A stretch of 64,000 nt of DNA from Sclerotinia nivalis (taxonomy: Eukaryota > Ascomycota > Leotiomycetes > Helotiales > Sclerotiniaceae): NCBI GenBank assembly GCA_029531795.1, contig JAPEIS010000002.1, positions 2,666,001 through 2,730,000 of the forward strand. The letters are read 5' to 3'. This document shows, piece by piece, positions 11,295 through 24,429 of the stretch (position 1 is its first letter; each line of letters begins with the position of its first letter). The position numbers and the translations under genes were made by a program. The notes under the pieces were generated by a model that was not told the DNA's origin, did not search any database, and saw only the letters and a program-made list of their open reading frames with translations.

Positions 11295-14200
11295 GGTGTG
11301 ATGAAATTGATTTCCTGGCTAGGAAAATGAAGTAAAGAGGAAGAAAGAGGATTATAGGATGTGATGGACGCTTGGATCAAGCGTTCGTACCAAGTTTTAA
11401 AATATGGTACCGTGTCTCGAAGGTTGCTTTGTGTCTCGGGAACCAGTGTTCGAGAGGCTGTGAGTTGTATGCAAGAATATAAAATATAAATACAACCTAG
11501 TTGTAAGATTTAAGATTGGGCCGTAGTGAATTGGTACGGTAACGTGATTAACTGATTTTCGTTCAATCAATAAGATAAAACAATGGTAGATGTAGTTTTA
11601 TCCTGGGGATTTTGCGGCTTTTCTCTTTTTTCAAAAAAGTCTATAGTGAGTGAATATTAGCTAAAGTGTTATGGGGTAAGAAATGCAATGCTGTGTGTAG
11701 TGTTGGCATCAACAACAGCACGGTGCACACCGCTAATTCTCCAAATTTGTAGAGTTAAGAAGAGTCAGGAGAGTCAGGAAAGAGAAAGTGGATGAGTGGA
11801 TGAGTGGATCAAGTATGTATGTAAATATGTAAATATCCGAGCTTGCTTACCTTGTTGATGACTGGGCCACTGTATGGCTTCAAGATCAGAAAAAAAAATT
11901 GGTCGCGATAAATTTCCACGTTCAGTTACTTTGTAATCCGCCAATCTGGACACTGGGTTGGCGGGGATGCGGGAAAAATCACAACGCACGGGCGACCGTA
12001 CAGCCGGTTAAAATGAATGCCTCTTTTTTATTGCTTCCAAATCAGAAGAATATAGGTATAGAATTCCAATTCAGGAAAGCTGGTCAAAGTCTTTTGACTT
12101 TTATCTCGCTGGGCAATTGGTTAATCTTTCAGAGGCGACTGCGCATACGCGTTCTGTGCCCAGGGAAGTGCTGTAGGGATCACCGACCGTATGAGCGGTA
12201 ATTCCCAGAACTTGAGAATATGGTCTGAACCTCTTTTGAGAGATGCTGGTTCGGGATACTGCAGTGTCTGAGGCACGAGCCAAAGGTTCGTCTGATGAGA
12301 TGATATGTCGAATCAGCGGCAAATGTGAGATGTGATGAGGGAAGTGCGTTTGAGTAGCGCCTTTCCAAACTTGGCAATTGAGGTTGCTTGAATGAAGTTT
12401 GGTCAATCCGCAACTGGTTCTCTCGACAAGAAGTGAGCTTCGTCCGGAGTATAATCCTTCTTGTTTGTGTATCGGCACTTGGGACTCGAGTCCTTCTGCG
12501 AATGTTCAAAGTCTTAACACCAAGTATTCGCGTCGCAAAGATATATCTGTTTGTAAATATCGTTCGAAGAGCGCGTCGTAGAAGAAAGATTGATTCTTTG
12601 AAAGGTTCGAACAGGCGAGTGAATGTTAGATAGATGCACTAGTATTCCGGCAAATGTTAGTGATTGTTTTTCCTGTCATTCAATGTGATGGGTAAGGATG
12701 TGCACACTTACATTAAGATTGCAATCTGATCTTACGAGATTGAACTGACGTTGAGTTGAAGTTGTAGTTTTTCAAGGTGACACGAAGGCTAATAAGATGC
12801 CTCGGAAGAAACCATGCGATTGCTGCAGGGCGGAGAAGAGATCTCGAGATGGAGGCTGCTTCTGGGCTGGACTAGAAGCTCGGGATACAATGCGGCAGGT
12901 ACTCTTTTTAATGGTTGATAATGCGCCGATATCTATTTTAAAGATAACAAATAAGAAATATTGTACAATCAAGATAAAATGCTCTGTTGATGTTGTTCTT
13001 CAATTAGAAACAACGAATGATAAGCTAAGATATCAAAGCGCAGAATTTGCTGTTGGGGAAAAGAAGATAGTTTGAGAGAGAAAGAAAGGGCAGGTTCAAT
13101 GTATCATGAAAGAAGGTGCTTAACTCACAGATGATTTTTTTTGATTTTTTGATTTTTTTGATTAGTATTTTAATGTTTTAGTGCTCTGGTGCGTGTGTAA
13201 GGCGCAGAAATGGTGGATGGATTTTAAAAGAGCGGGATTTTGGGCATCTAGGAGGATTTGATTGACAAGGAATGCGGAATAATTGAGAAAAGACTAAGAG
13301 GAAAGAGATGGAGGGATGGAGCGAGGGAGGGATAGAGGGATAGAGGGCTAGAGGGATGGAGGGATGCAAAGATATTCGGGTCGAGGGGTTTTGAGAGGGG
13401 ATTGGGGGGGGGAGTTAATGAACTAGAAGCAGAAAAAAGGGTTTCGAATCCTTCTTTTGGCCTTCTATTCGGCAATAGTGGGTGTCCACCGGGTCGAGGG
13501 TGTGTGAACTTTTGAAGGCTTGTTGATGGGTTGTCAATGCTTTTTTTCAATTTTACAGGGCTTGTTAGGTTTTGCAGGCTCTATTGGTGGGGCCTTAGGT
13601 TCCTGGTTTTGTTGGTACAAGTACCCAGTAGGACAAAAAATAAAATAAAAAAGAATCGCTAAAACTTTAAAACACAACAGATGGGTGGTCAGAACTTTAG
13701 TAGGAGAATTAAATATTTAAGACAAGATTTGGGAGCTCAAGTATAGAAAGACTGGTAGATTTGCTTGATCACTTATTTTTTTCAACTCGATATGTATGGA
13801 TATATTATATTTTCTACTTTGCTCAAGCCTAGGTAGACAGACTGTTTGCCAGTGGTTGGTTGGCTATTACGAACTTGAAGAAAAAGCAGCTTCGATGGAT
13901 ACGGTATAGATATAATCTACTGTCTACCATCTACTGTACCATAACTCGACATTTGCATGGGCATACGATATGGGCAAGGGCAAAATTACAATGAATGAAC
14001 AAAAAGAGAGATGGCTTGAAGTCTGCCGATCAAAACCTCCACTTCTGAATCCACTTTCCATCCACTCCCTTTTTTAATATATGTAAATATTTACTTCCAC
14101 TTAGCTAGATGAAGATTTACGAATACACCTTGTACAAAGTACAGCAGTACTTTTAAACTTTTCCAAGATCCTCTAGTCTATCCCCCTTGTCAAATCCGAC

Positions 14201-15030
14201 TCAATCCTATACATCCTGTCACCGCGATCTCTCAAAGATGAATGGCTTCTCTTCTTGACGCAGGCTCCAGCAAATGGACGGTACTGTACAACACATACTC
14301 ATTATAGGTTCATTGTAAGCGGCTGGTATCTGGGGCGTATATCAACTCTGCCTCGCCTTCCATACATACATACAAGTGCTGTAAGCCTATTGACTGCACG
14401 CGTCGATTGCCACAACTTCATGCCACTTTCATCCTGTCATTCAAACCCATTTTCAGTGGACCCAAGGGTAAGCTTGACAGGATAATGCTAACACCGCTTC
14501 AGTGTCATAACCATTCCGAGCTCTCGTCACTCCCATGCCATTCTTTTCAATTGTGGTAAATTAGCTCTATTTAGAATGTCTGTCCATGTCCATGTCCACC
14601 ATTCACCATGTATCATCACGATGAATGATGATCGAGTGACCAAAAGCCACAGGGGGGTCCGTTTCCATTCATACTCCCTCAATCAACGGCGCCCCACGAT
14701 ACATGCTATTTCCCACCTGTAGAATAGTAGGTATCTCGTACCCTGGTTTTCTAGAATGTCTCTGAAGCCTCCGACCACCGCCTTTATCATATGTGCTTGC
14801 CTGGTGCACGATTTGTGATCTCACAAGCGCTACGCTGTACCAGGCTTTAAAGTCAAGGAGCGTGAGTTACAAGTGGCAAAGGACGCTGCCGCACTAAATC
14901 ATTCACCCCGTATTGAGCCTATAAGAAACTTCAGTCATCTCCTGAGGAAGTCCACCCTGGCAAACCTTGAGCAGCTTCTTGATACTCGATAGTAGATAGT
15001 AGATACGTACGCTACACCGTCATAACGTTT
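11295..15030. other. Left part of a 13-kb gene desert
   Basis: No supported gene. The proximal 1-2 kb is presumably promoter and 5' UTR of the C2H2 factor. Several short open frames (60-125 codons) occur on both strands without recognisable domains. One at 12797 starts with a CDCCRAEK segment faintly like a zinc-cluster motif. G/A-rich degenerate repeats based on GGATGGAGGGAT/GGGATAGA run at ~13300-13420. Confidence 0.5.
13308..13372. repeat. Purine-rich GGGATAGA/GGGATGGA degenerate array
   Basis: Short imperfect tandem units (GGATGGAGGGA, GGGATAGA, GGGCTAGA) continue for ~60 bp, followed by a G-rich stretch with a run of nine Gs near 13405. It is a simple-sequence tract with strong strand asymmetry. 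Confidence 0.7.
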
Positions 15031-15039
15031 ACCAGTCCG

Positions 15040-16850
15040 AACATGGTAATGATTGATGGGTGAAGCTAACTTTTGGTAAAACTCCTAAAAAACTAAGCCA
15101 CAATGTGCCGATGTCTGTGCATGCGCCTGTGCCTGACTGCATTACTTCTCCCGGGTACCTTAAGTAGGTCATTCCTGAATAATTTGTATAATAACCACTT
15201 TGTGAACAGTGGGTGGCCTTGCATATCATTTAGTCCCACCGCGTATTCAACTAAGAACGGAATCGGTACGGTACGATCACTCACTTATTAACAGACGACA
15301 TAATAGAGGTGCACTTACCAATCTCACAATCTCGAATCATAGAACTTGCGGAATGTGCTGAAGATTCTTCGATAGCTTTTGAAAATCGTTCACAATCCTC
15401 GGTCCAACGCGAGACACGTGGGGCAGCTCGGGCGAGTAAGGAGATGGGTAGCAGTTTCTGGGATGTTTTGGAGATTTAAGAACTAGGAGGCGGTATAGAA
15501 TAGTAACCAGGGGAGTCACTCTGCTCTTGCCCCTGAGCGGGAGAGTATCCGGAAAATTCTTGTACACATTGCACAACGCCGAAATACCAATCGCGTGACT
15601 GTTCTTTACTTGAATGCATTGTAGAGCTTGTTCGGAGATGATGCAGTATTCCTTGCACGGTAGTCTTCATAAAATGCCTTTGGTACTCGCTAAGGGAACC
15701 ATGAACCACCCTAGGAAAATCCAAAGTTCACATAGGCGGCATGTACTGGTTTTGTGTACAGGGCCGAAATTGCTTTCATCTCTTAAAGAATCTGAGGATC
15801 AAATCTCTTCTATTCGATAATATGATAGCGGTTGGATGAGTAATATACAGGAGATAGACGGTACAACCCTTGAGAAGTTGACGTATAGATCATCGGGTCA
15901 AGATTGATAACCTGAAAAGAAATCGGCTGGGTGGAGCGGCAATAATAAAGGGTAAAGGGGTGTTGAGATACAATAGTAAAACATAGCCGCAAGGAAATTT
16001 CTTCGTAAACTGGTGGCGTCATATGAATCTGAACCTCTTTCCTTCCATACTGTTGGTAAAAATGGCTCTCCATCGATTGATTGCAATGGGTGATTAATGA
16101 AAGTACCTGGTAGTTTACTGCCATTTCGCTTACAGTTATTTCTGGAAATTGACCAGTTTTTGCTTGGTAGACTAGTCAGTTAGCTAGCTTATCGAAAACT
16201 TCTAGAAGGGTTTAAGACATTCTTTTTCATCTCGAGAACCGAAGTAATGAAGAAATGTCTCTTTCCGAAAGTTCATTGACGTCCCCTTTAATCAATATTA
16301 TCATATAGTTTCCATCCGTACCAAATTACCAACGATATCTATGAACGCAAGTACCGGAATATGCCCAAGGATATAAGAATAGTATCTCCTCCCCAGTCAG
16401 AATGGACAATCTCTTGATAATAGCTCCTCTGAAGTTTGAGTCCTCTTCCTTGTAAATTTGTCACATTCAATTCTATTGGGGCAATTGACACCGGAAGTTC
16501 AGACAAAAGCTAAGTTCATCTATCCCCCCGGGAATTGTGTCTCGCATTTGGTTAAGTTTATGCTTAGAACGTATGAGTATCACAGCTTTCTAATCCTTCG
16601 CTGCAAGAGCCCCCACTATCCTAAGTTTCCCAAGGGCGCTTCGCTATACGGAACCATGCTTCTTTGTTCTTATTAAAACGTGTGAACCCTGTCAAATCGC
16701 CAGATCTAATTTCTATTTTACCAGAGGCCATGGCTTTGGATTTGCTGAATGAAAGACCGGGTCACTTTCCAATCCATGCGTTGTCTTTGCCAGTGCGGTC
16801 TTTCTCTAGTACCGGAGACACTACTTCTTAAGCCTACTACAACAATTCCA
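15040..16850 (-). pseudogene. Possible decayed coding tract (weak)
   Basis: On the minus strand a chain of open segments can be followed from ~16850 to ~15040 with changes of frame and several internal stops. The longest clean segment is 104 codons (16124-15810), and a 62-codon segment (15284-15093) lies near the end. The internal stops I noted (TGA, TAA, TAG) are all explicable as C-to-T changes. I recognise no family. Open segments of ~100 codons are expected by chance in 13 kb at this composition, so this may simply be noise. No repaired reading is offered. Confidence 0.15.
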
Positions 16851-19800
16851 CTTAGATTGTCGCCTTTTTACAAATATCCAACAAGGGGTATCCGAAAATA
16901 ATAGCTAATTCTCGGAGAAACTCGAAGTTATTCCAAGTTTCTCATTCATAGAGAGACGATTATGATATCAAATTACGTGGTCACCAGTGTCAAATCATCT
17001 ACAACTCAATGCTTTGACTCAGCCTCCTTGCATAATTTATGTTCTCTATGGTCCTAGGTATCCGTATCCTGTTTTGTAACTTCTATTAAACGGTAGCCTG
17101 GCGAACTACATGTTCAAGCGCTCACGATGTCATGTAAAGAGTGGGAAAGTCCCTAGCTTCCTCGCTGTTAACCGCTAACGTCCCAGAAACGGGATATTAC
17201 ACTTTCCCAGCACATCAGAGTTCAATTTTGACCAGGGATAGAAGATTGGGAGCACAATGAGTCGTCAAGGATGTGCCATCATGACAGCCATTATTACTTG
17301 AATATATTACCGGAACTGTATTAACCATGATACCAAGACGCTAGAAGCTTCATCAAACCTTCTAGAACAAGGACATCAATGTTTCACCCTCATATATCGG
17401 ATCCATGGACTCAGAATTATCATCATGTAACGTCAAAGAGAAGGTAGGGAAACAAACAACCAAGAAACCGGCCAGACCGACCGGAACTTGAGAAATAATC
17501 CGCACCGCAAAGGTTAACAAGCGAACTAAACCCAGCTACGCAGGGATGCTGAGCGGAACCCTCATTCCTTCCATGATTATTCTACAGGAAGTCTTGATAA
17601 GATGACGTTGAATTTCTCTCTTTATGCTTAAATGAATTTCCTTTTTGAGTTTGAACAATCGTTAGATCAACTATTAACTGATCCCATTATTCAGCTACGA
17701 TGTTGAACCGTTCCGTACCTTATGCACTATCCCCTTACTAAAGTTTAATTTCTTTGATTTCTGATACTTCAATGCTAATTACATTGTTATTCTTGCTTCG
17801 CACACGTTAATCTACCCCATTGTGATCATCAAATGCTCATACTGTAGTCCTTTTCATATACTGAGTCGTTGCAATTCTGCAGGGCATAAAAATGCACAAC
17901 GTCGTGGCCAATGCGTTTGCGAGAACTTCGTTTCGTACTATACTCCGTAGAGAAGCATAGAGAAAAGAAATTAATAGGCTGAAATTGCTTCATCACAGAC
18001 GGCGACTAATGTATATCAAGTGTGCCGTGCTATTTTGATAATCTGCATTAATTCCGAGGTAGGATTTCCATTCTAGCGTCACGATTCCTCGTGGCATTCC
18101 TGATTTTGGAATACTCTGATAGATCGCCGAGATTAGATGCTCACTACAGAAATACCCGATAAAGAGGAGGCTAAAGGAGCACTGGCAAAGAGTAGGCAAA
18201 GTTGACTACTCATCCTTACCTACGGTTACATCAGTGCATTTTAGCACGAGAACTAATGAGCGGGAATATGTCATATCGCTAGATTTTGGGCTCGTCCTCC
18301 CGCAGCCGAAGAGCTTTTGCCAGTTAGTGGCGCATACCACGTCCTCCCGTCCTCTTGCTGAACAAGTTCATAACATCAAAATCCTTTCGGGGTACATAGA
18401 ATCATGGCCGGGTTAATGCTGCTGTGTGCTTGTTTCGCTCCACAAAAGCTCGTCTATCCCACTTATGCACCCATTGATGCTTCAAATACTCGCTTCCTTT
18501 CCAAGATCAGGTTGATCCCTGGGAATTTCCGTTTAAGTTCGTGCCTCACAGGCAATGTGCTTCGCTACTTGTAACATGCTAGACTTTTTTATATACTTCA
18601 TAGGAAGCATTACCACAATGCGGCTTCCGCTATGAGGTTTCGTTTGAAATGCGGCCCTGACTAGCACTTAGTCGCGTATGGTCTCCAAATTCCCACGTGG
18701 ATCTCGAGGATTGAAGGAACTTCGTGTCTTCTAGAGCGTTTTACGTCGCGTGAGGCGTCTCGCATCAAGCCATATATCACATCCCCCACTGAAGCGCAAT
18801 ATTCGACTCGTGATATTTTGCATGTTAAGATTTATACACCGTACAAAATTTATACACCGCCTAGAGGATAAGATTGACCGCCTAACGATCTACAAATCAT
18901 AGGCCTTTGTTCCCAGAGATTGATCGGCACGAGTTGAAGTCGCTCCACTGTGGTTCACGGGGAATAAATCCATACCGCCAATTCCATTAGTTGCTTCAAA
19001 TTGAGTAAATTTTCATATGCTTGCTTATTGATTTCATCAGTCAGAGGGAGAAACCCCATGCCCCTTTTTGGTACTATTAGAACTTTAGAAGGCAGCTGAA
19101 AACCAGAAAACCAAAAGGTCATTCCACATTCTGTACGAAGTACTGTACAGTCTGGACTGAAGAACAGTACGTTCGAATCCAAAGTGGCGTCGTCGTGATC
19201 ATCAGCCACAGACTAGCCGACTCAGTTCAGTTCCCAAAGCCAGGTGATATGAGATAAACGCAAAGACCCACCACTCACACAGAAACCAGAGTCTCACCAT
19301 CGTACTCCGTACGGGGAGATGAGTTAAACCAAGCATGCTGTCACACCAAAACTAACAACTCATCCCGGAATTTCAATAGTGGCTTCCGGTGCGCGTGCAC
19401 TAGATCTATGTGCTAATAATAATAAGCAAAGCTCAATTGTGTCGAGAAGACTTCCCGCAAAAGCTTTCCTTTCTTCTTCGTAAACATGGGTTTGCGTGAT
19501 GAGAAACCCACTTAGTACTTAGACTAATAGCCTCAGTATGGTTGTGCGATTGATCGATCGGTGTGGCGCCGCTTATGCAGTGGTATGACATGACATGACT
19601 TGTGAAGGTTTATACGGAGGAGAGTGAGTTGGGGAGGTTAGGGAGTAGCGGTGGAACGGTAACATAACACGGAGCGAGTGCGAGATGTTACGATTTTAGC
19701 TTTGGGGAAAGAGCATGAATGTATTGAGTTTGGAAATGTGGAATGTGGAATTTGCTTTTGGGTTTGGTATTGTTGGGTAATCTTCATCAATGAATTGATG

Positions 19801-21004
19801 CGAAGGAGATTCAATTCAATTCCGTAACTCCTACTTACGGTACTTGCGGTACTTACAGTAATAATTTACTAGCTGCCAAGTATCAATCAGCACACCACCC
19901 ATATCCCAACAATCAATAAGCAAATCAATAGTGTCCGTAGTTCCACATGACCACATCCAGATCTAGATCTAGACAGATACATTACACCCCTCCCAAAAAA
20001 TCACCCCAATAACGCACATCTTGCGAATCACCCCTCATTTCATCTCATCTCATCTGCTCGCCATAAGCTGCGCAGTGCACAGTAACCCCACGATCTACAT
20101 ACAATTCGCAATATTCCCATCGTCGTGGAGTCTCATCTCTGCCCGGACAGCACACTGGCAAGTGCTGTGCTGTGCTGTGCTGTGCATGGAACTTGCTTCA
20201 AGGAATTTGCTTGTAATGACGGGATCTTAAAGCGGGATAGACGCCCAAGTGGATGGGATGGGATGTGAGGGGAGGGGAGGGGAGAGAAGATCGTTTTCTG
20301 AGCTGTGCGTATTTTGCACTTGTGTGGCGGTTGCTTGTCGGGTGTTGGATTTGCAATGTGCTGTTTCGGTTATATGGTGAGATTTTGAGTGAGTGATTTG
20401 GGGGGCGGGGATTGGGATGGAGGGTTGTGGTTTATGGGTGGGGATGGGAATGGTGAATTTATTGTTTGTTCTACTATATTATGGAATATTTTATATCTCT
20501 TGATATGGCGGCTTTTGAATATAATTCTTGCGAGTTTGGCTAGTGGACACTGCCCTTGAGATGGTATCTTTGAGAAGCTCTTATATCGACGACGCAGCTG
20601 TTCTATTTTCTTTTTACATAGGGGTAGTGTCAATGCTTCTACTCTGCATGATTTCAATTTGAGATAATCCCACATATCAAACAACCTTCTATATCGTGCC
20701 ATATCATATAACATTCAACATAATCCTCGGTACATTACTACATATTACACAATCCAGCATTCATATACCTTGGCCTACAGCTAAGAAAATCACCTCGTTT
20801 TATCTCACATTTCAATTCGAGTTCCATTATACCTACACCTTTAGTACGACCTTGCCATGCGTTAGCTGGTGGTTTTCGCACAAATCATCGTTAATGATAA
20901 TCAATGGTCGCTGATACAAACTCAAAGTTCCTACGAGTTAATCAGTCACTAGTTCTGGAAGACGGAAAATATGTGGTCCGGATTACTACAGTGTCACCAT
21001 CTGC
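16851..21004. other. Middle of the gene desert
   Basis: 4.1 kb without a supported gene. Base composition is ordinary, not AT-rich as in strongly mutated repeats. Short frames (for example 68 codons at 17993-18199 and 84 codons at 18955-19209, both minus) have no recognisable domain. Local simple repeats include TGCTGTGCTGTGCTG near 20165 and a G-rich tract near 20265-20290. Confidence 0.5.
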
Positions 21005-21292
21005 TCAATCATTCCACCATTCGTCTGGAGGCTCAGCAGCCGCGCTATGATTATCGGCCGTGTTTTTGAGACAGAGCGCCTCGTTCTCATCATCGCTGTC
21101 GTAGTTGACATGATAACTCACATCTTCATCACCGCCGACATTGGCCGTTGCAGACTTGATGCCCTCCTCGGCTTTGTCTACGTGCTGTTTTGATTTATTG
21201 ATTTCGTTGCCTCCTCGGGTTCATTTCCGCTCCTTCGGCTTTCCTGATGTCTGCGAACTCTTGTCCTTCTTCCAGACGCTCAGGAAGCCCAT
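21005..21292 (-). pseudogene. Small ORF interrupted by one in-frame TGA
   Basis: An ATG in good context (ACCATGG, start at 21292) opens a frame of 96 codons ending at 21005 that is broken only by TGA at 21223-21221 (codon 24). The first part is Lys/Ser-rich (begins MGFLSVWKKDKSS). The second part is acidic (SDDENE) and ends PPDEWWND. The local GC content is higher than the surroundings, consistent with former coding use. A CGA-to-TGA change would explain the break. I found no good intron that removes the stop while keeping frame. No family is recognised. It could be a recent pseudogene, a strain polymorphism, or chance. Confidence 0.35.
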
Positions 21293-24200
21293 GGTGTTTG
21301 GTTTCGTGGGGTGAGTAGGAATTGCGGGAGGGTGAGGTTGAGGTGTTGTAGGGTGGGAGTATGAGAAGAGAAAGCGCAAAGCGAGGGAGTAAATCAGCTT
21401 TGATGACGGTGTGCCGGTACTCGATGCTCGTAGTTTCCAGGAGAAGATGGATAATAAAATATGGAGTTGGTGTATGATTTATATCGAGGAAATGTGGCCA
21501 AAGATACTACATCGAACCAGTACCGCGCCGAGGTATTTTTCTTGTATAGATATTCTTCCCTATGCTCGTTCTTAAAAAAAGTCAGTTTCCTCTGCATCCA
21601 AAGCACAGGGTAAGAAAATTACTTACCCAAAAGGTACTTGATCAACAGACACTGGTAAAGAAAGGAAATACAAAAGGATTGGAACGCGGGATAACCTAAA
21701 TATACACAGAGAGAGGGTTTATAAATCATTATGTGAGTCTTCACCAGTTGTATGAGTAACATAGATGATACGGCGTATATAGTTGGACTTGCAGTTATAA
21801 TGCGCTTCATTCTGAAATGACTTCGAAGGCCGAAGCCAAAAAATCAGAGAATTTATGCTGTCTATGATTGAGCTAGACATCCAATGGAGATTTAACGTCC
21901 TCAATACTATGCCAGTGCAGTGCCGGCAATGAAAGCAGACATTCAATGTTCTCGTCCAAAGCCAACGTCCCAGCGACTCATTTTCTATACGTGTATATAG
22001 CTTTGATCTTGGAGAATGAGAACAAATGACTGAATATGATGGAATAAACAGATTGATATCTCCATTTATTTGCATAATGACGACGTTTCTTGACCTGGAA
22101 TACCCATCCAAGTTATCTATTCCACTCTAACCTATTTAATAGCCATTGGATCCTACAGTCGTTCTCAACCTTTGCTATCATCGAATTCCCACTTGCACTC
22201 ATCAAGTCCAAGCTTAGCGTAAGATTTCATGAGATCAAAGTAGGTGTTTTCATTGTTTGGCAGCATTCTCCATAGCATATCTCTTTTTCATACTCCCTCT
22301 ACGCTTCGGCACAGGCAGAATTAGTCCGTCATATCAACTCTCAAAAAAGTGTTTTCAGCTTCTGCATTTCTCGAAAAGGTTTCTGGAAACAACAAATGGT
22401 GCCGCCATTGCAATGACTTGTTTATACACCATCACCAAGCACTCGATGCCTTTCATAGGGATGAGTGTATGTATAAATGCAAACTTAATATGAGCAAGCA
22501 TCATGGCGATACGAATGCTTCAATTTCGACACCAGGTGCTCGAGAAGCAGGAATGGATTCTCTAGAAGGAAAATTTGAGAGATGCGGAACGTGAATGATT
22601 AATAGAAGAAACCCATCAACGGAGCAGTAAGACATTCGAATGGATGTCCATGAGGGCTTTATATTGACAGAGTCTTAAGATATCTGTTCAGGGTCACCCA
22701 ATCTGGGTTTCTAATAAAATAATCTAGGCCACTTGAAGCAATAGATCATTAAACACTATATACAAGATCATCATGTCAACCAAGAGATCCAGCACTCCGT
22801 TCTGAATGTGAATTGTATCTAGGGTGGTAATGTTCTCTGTAAGACGACGCGATAGAGAGTACATTGTTGATTCACCATGAAGATTCAAGTAATTGATCGT
22901 GATAATGGAACTGGTGGTGCAATGCCTTCCAGCCTTGCTCGAACTTTTTACAAAGTATGTGCTACCAAAGGATGAAGGCCGTGAAGATTGTGTTGAGACT
23001 GCTGATATAAATGTGTATTAAACAACATTTGGTCAAGGCAACGCTATTACTTGGAGCCTTTAGAAGGAGAATTTTCTGGAACTATCCAGCAGGCGGCTTT
23101 CTCTAATCCCGCCCCCCAAGAAGAGGTTTGATCAAGGGCAATGAGACTCAAATACTCAATCGGGTATATCTACCTTCCCTGCACGAGAAGGGCGTTAAAA
23201 TAAGCCAGTGCAATTGGCAGCTGAAACACATATGTGAGTACAAAAAGAATGGCATATAAGGCTATGAGTATAACCTCCGAGGTCAAGAAGCATGTCCGTC
23301 AAAACTAACAAGTAAAACTTAACAAGGAGATACCAGTGTTACGGTAGCAAATACTAAACATGATAAGTAAAACGGGGGCTCCGAGCAACGACATTCTACA
23401 TTATCAAAGTAAATCTCGGATCGTGGATGCAAACCGTGCAATTATAGATATAGAGTCAGACTTCATTTAGACTTCCTTTCGGGCCTCATGACCGAAGTAA
23501 TGAATCTCCTTGAAATGGGAACTAAGCATTGCAGATAAAATTGGTATGGGGTTGGCAGGAATTTGGTTGTGATTATTGTAAGAATATGACGTGAAATGAC
23601 AGAAAACGTAATAGACTTTGGCAACATCACATTCTCCTTCGATTAACCTTATTACTAACATTCCCAAGAAAGCAACCTTATCAGCAAGCAACCAGTCATG
23701 TCAAGACTCGGGCGTGCACTTATCAGGCGTCACATAACATAACACTTAACACTTGGTAAGGTTCTGGACTCCGTTCTACCAAACAACGGCGTAGAGCTGA
23801 TATATTTATAGCCACAACATCCAATTGAAAACAACAGAAGGTTAACACGAAAATCACTGCAGGACCACAAGCGGAGAACACTTGATCTCTTTCCGGAGTC
23901 CGTAGTAGAAATAGCAATAACTAGTTTGCACACAAGTTCCTAGTGTCATTACTAAGTATTTCGTACAGCCGTTAAGGAGGGGGAGGGGACGGGAAGCTAA
24001 ATAAAGAATTAATTAGACTTGTAACTGGCGCGCAAGTCGTTGAAGGAATTTTAGGGAAGAATGCGCGCGGGTTCGAGAAATTGAGAATTTATGTACGGCT
24101 TTTTAGGGTTCTCTTCTTTTTTTTCTCGCATCTCTGAATTGCCGTACGGTAAGATCTTACATACAATTTTCGTGTATAAATGCCACAATTGAAAACTTAA

Positions 24201-24428
24201 ATAAGGGATCGTCGATGAACTACTAAATTTCCTCGAAGAGGACAAGAAAACAAAACGATATGAGACACAGCACCTTTACGACCCTTGCATGAAGACGTCG
24301 CTTGGGGCCAAGCCAATGCTTTTTCTCGTAGGATTCTCACAGGATCAACAGCTTCAATTGGGAATTTCATTTAATCGCACTTTCATTCTCTTTCCTCTGA
24401 TCTTTGGTCGAAATATGAGTGCTTCATA
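21293..24428. other. Right part of the gene desert and carboxypeptidase promoter
   Basis: 3.1 kb without a supported gene. Short frames on both strands are unconvincing. The last few hundred bases must include the promoter and 5' UTR of the carboxypeptidase gene, with CT-rich sequence at ~24380-24410 and a tiny upstream ORF at 24415-24429. Confidence 0.5.
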
Positions 24429-24429
24429 A
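24415..24429 (+). promoter_or_regulatory. Four-codon uORF overlapping the main start (TAATG)
   Basis: ATG AGT GCT TCA TAA begins 14 nt before the carboxypeptidase start. The uORF stop and the main ATG share one base (TAATG). Both ATGs have A at -3. Such an overlap is compatible with termination-reinitiation or leaky scanning control. It matters only if transcription starts upstream of 24415. Confidence 0.5.

Noticed and set aside
15103..15479. Two-exon plus-strand gene with a hydrophobic Cys-rich start
   Set aside because: A GTAGGT donor and AACAG acceptor do join in frame, but the frames are short, unrecognised, and conflict with equally plausible minus-strand frames.
22349..22594. Plus-strand frame with a possible C2HC finger (CRHCNDLF...HRDEC)
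   Set aside because: It opens with GTG, has no supporting upstream exon, and a single Cys/His spacing match is weak evidence.
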